This document shows positions 63,157 through 64,000 of a stretch of DNA of 64,000 nt, in pieces. Position 1 is the stretch's first letter. Every line of letters starts with the position of its first letter. The notes below the pieces were generated by a model. It was not told the origin of the DNA and ran no database searches. It saw nothing but the letters and a program-made list of their open reading frames with translations. A program made the position numbers and the translations under genes. The DNA is from JBBRGK01 sp036741355 (GTDB lineage Bacteria > Chloroflexota > Dehalococcoidia > CAUJGQ01): the NCBI GenBank assembly GCA_036741355.1, contig DAINSK010000011.1, positions 20,692-84,691 on the forward strand, given 5' to 3'.

Positions 63157-63594
63157 ATGAACGACCAGTTCAACGATGGCGTGTTCGGCGATGCACAGCT
63201 CCTCGTGCTGTTCGATGGGTACTGTGGTATATGCACGCGCTGCATGGAATGGCTCCGCGCGCGCGATCCATCCGGCCGTGTGCTAATGCGGGCAAACCAA
63301 ACACCAGGGCTGAGGCAACGCGTCGGCTTCACGCGTAGCCAGGTCGATCGCGAGCTATACGCAATCGCACCCGGCGGCCAGATCTACCGCGGCGCGGCGG
63401 CCTTCCAACGGATCTTCTATGAACTGGGACCGCCCTGGTCACTGCTTGCTCGCTGTTACGACCTCCCGGGCGTCCGCTGGTGCGCGGATCGAAGCTATGC
63501 ATGGTTCGCTTGTAATCGTGGGCGCTTCGCTCGTTGGGGTGCGACCCCCGCCTGCGAGCGGCCAGGCGCGTCCTGCGAGCCCGAAGGCGCATAG
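63157..63594 (+). CDS. DCC-family thiol-disulfide oxidoreductase (DUF393)
   Basis: A 145-residue protein of the DUF393 family, named for its DxxCxxC motif (DGYCGICTRCMEWL, about 18-31). VLMRANQTPG and the C-terminal WFACNRGRFARWG are also typical of the family. Such proteins occur beside HTTM genes and may act as redox partners, consistent with the divergent HTTM operon here. No signal peptide is present. Confidence 0.88.
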   Translation: MNDQFNDGVFGDAQLLVLFDGYCGICTRCMEWLRARDPSGRVLMRANQTPGLRQRVGFTRSQVDRELYAIAPGGQIYRGAAAFQRIFYELGPPWSLLARCYDLPGVRWCADRSYAWFACNRGRFARWGATPACERPGASCEPEGA

Positions 63595-63793
63595 CGACGT
63601 ATCGATAGTGCCCTAGGGACCACTTGCCGGACTCGGTCATATTATGTCGCTGATTATTGCCATATTTCTGTTACCGCACTGTAACCCCATCTCGTCAAGG
63701 CTGTAGTATGGTTGTCAAACGGTTGTCCTGCACCCCTCATATGGGACATTGCAAGGACGCTCGAGACATTCAATAGAGGGTGAGGACATACAT
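63595..63793. promoter_or_regulatory. Upstream region of the collagen-like gene
   Basis: A 199-bp stretch with GAGGGTGAGGAC about 15 bases before the next start. Promoter elements may be present (TGTAACC, GTAGTATGG). Nothing else was identified. Confidence 0.35.
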
Positions 63794-64000
63794 ATGCAAC
63801 GTAGACATCGGGATAGACGGCTCGGGCGAAAGGTGACTACGGTTGCCCTTGTCGCCATCATTGCTGCGGTCGCTCTATTCATGGGGCGAGCTATTGTTGG
63901 TTTGACCGTTGCGAATCTCGGTCCGGCCCAGGTCGGCGCCACCGGCCCGAGCAGCGATACCGGTGCCAACGGCTCGACCGGCGCCAACGGCAGCACCGGC
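63794..64000 (+). CDS. Collagen-like protein, partial (5' end)
   Basis: The frame runs from the ATG at 63794 to the end of the window (69 codons, no stop). A basic start (MQRRHRDRRLGRK) and a hydrophobic helix (VALVAIIAAVALFMGRAIVG) form a signal anchor. The exterior part then begins G-x-T/N repeats (GATGPSSDTGANGSTGANGSTG) of the collagen-like Gly-x-y kind. It should be a surface protein. Confidence 0.8.
   Translation, partial: MQRRHRDRRLGRKVTTVALVAIIAAVALFMGRAIVGLTVANLGPAQVGATGPSSDTGANGSTGANGSTG

Overview
The window is a GC-rich bacterial chromosome segment. Its gene families (F420/flavin oxidoreductases, CaiB-type CoA transferase, acyl-CoA dehydrogenase, DUF2201/MoxR pair, a bacterial RIO kinase) and its many GGGGAGAGG-type intergenic repeats fit a Chloroflexota bacterium, perhaps a Thermomicrobia-like lineage. 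That assignment is an inference from gene content, not from a marker gene. I saw no rRNA, tRNA, CRISPR array, prophage or replication origin.

Layout. 0.2-9 kb: Ser/Thr kinase, SanA-like protein, a secreted protein, an OsmC-like gene broken by an in-frame TGA, coaX, ornithine cyclodeaminase family, HAD hydrolase, a TOBE-domain remnant, a 2H phosphoesterase, a heme-monooxygenase-like protein and a zinc ribbon. 9-17.5 kb: epoxide hydrolase, nucleotidyltransferase, gamma-glutamyltransferase/CoA-transferase pair, flavoprotein, MFS transporter, and a PPOX/AhpD-like operon whose second gene also contains an in-frame TGA. 17.6-29.5 kb: an orphan DNA methyltransferase, IS21 and IS1182-like remnants, O-methyltransferase, DinB, EamA transporter, Eis-like acetyltransferase, ferredoxin-NADP reductase, aldo/keto reductase and a membrane protein. 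29.8-32 kb: a compact RiPP-type locus (precursor, MNIO/DUF692 enzyme, TPR protein). 32-46 kb: oxidoreductases, a CAP-domain protein, methyltransferase, peptide-binding protein, epimerase and three toxin-antitoxin loci, some decayed. 46-50 kb: a three-gene histidine kinase operon without an output regulator. 50-57.7 kb: RIO kinase, HicAB, MoxR/DUF2201 pair, beta-lactamase-fold hydrolase, radical SAM and GGDEF proteins. 57.7-64 kb: secreted or membrane proteins, a second CAP protein, an HTTM pair, a DCC-family thiol protein, and the start of a collagen-like protein that runs off the window.

Three things stand out. First, two redox genes (OsmC-like and AhpD-like) have a TGA exactly at the family's catalytic cysteine, each followed at the right distance by a compact hairpin: they look like selenoproteins. 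Second, the MNIO/precursor/TPR locus looks like a RiPP pathway with an Os1348/NHLP-like leader, a single cysteine next to the C-terminus and a TPR protein where a recognised partner protein would be expected. Third, the intergenic space is seeded with a 190-310 bp MITE-like family, one copy of which contains a perfect 52-bp palindrome and another of which supplies the C-terminus of a protein, together with a second 44-bp repeat family and ACTGCC heptamer runs.
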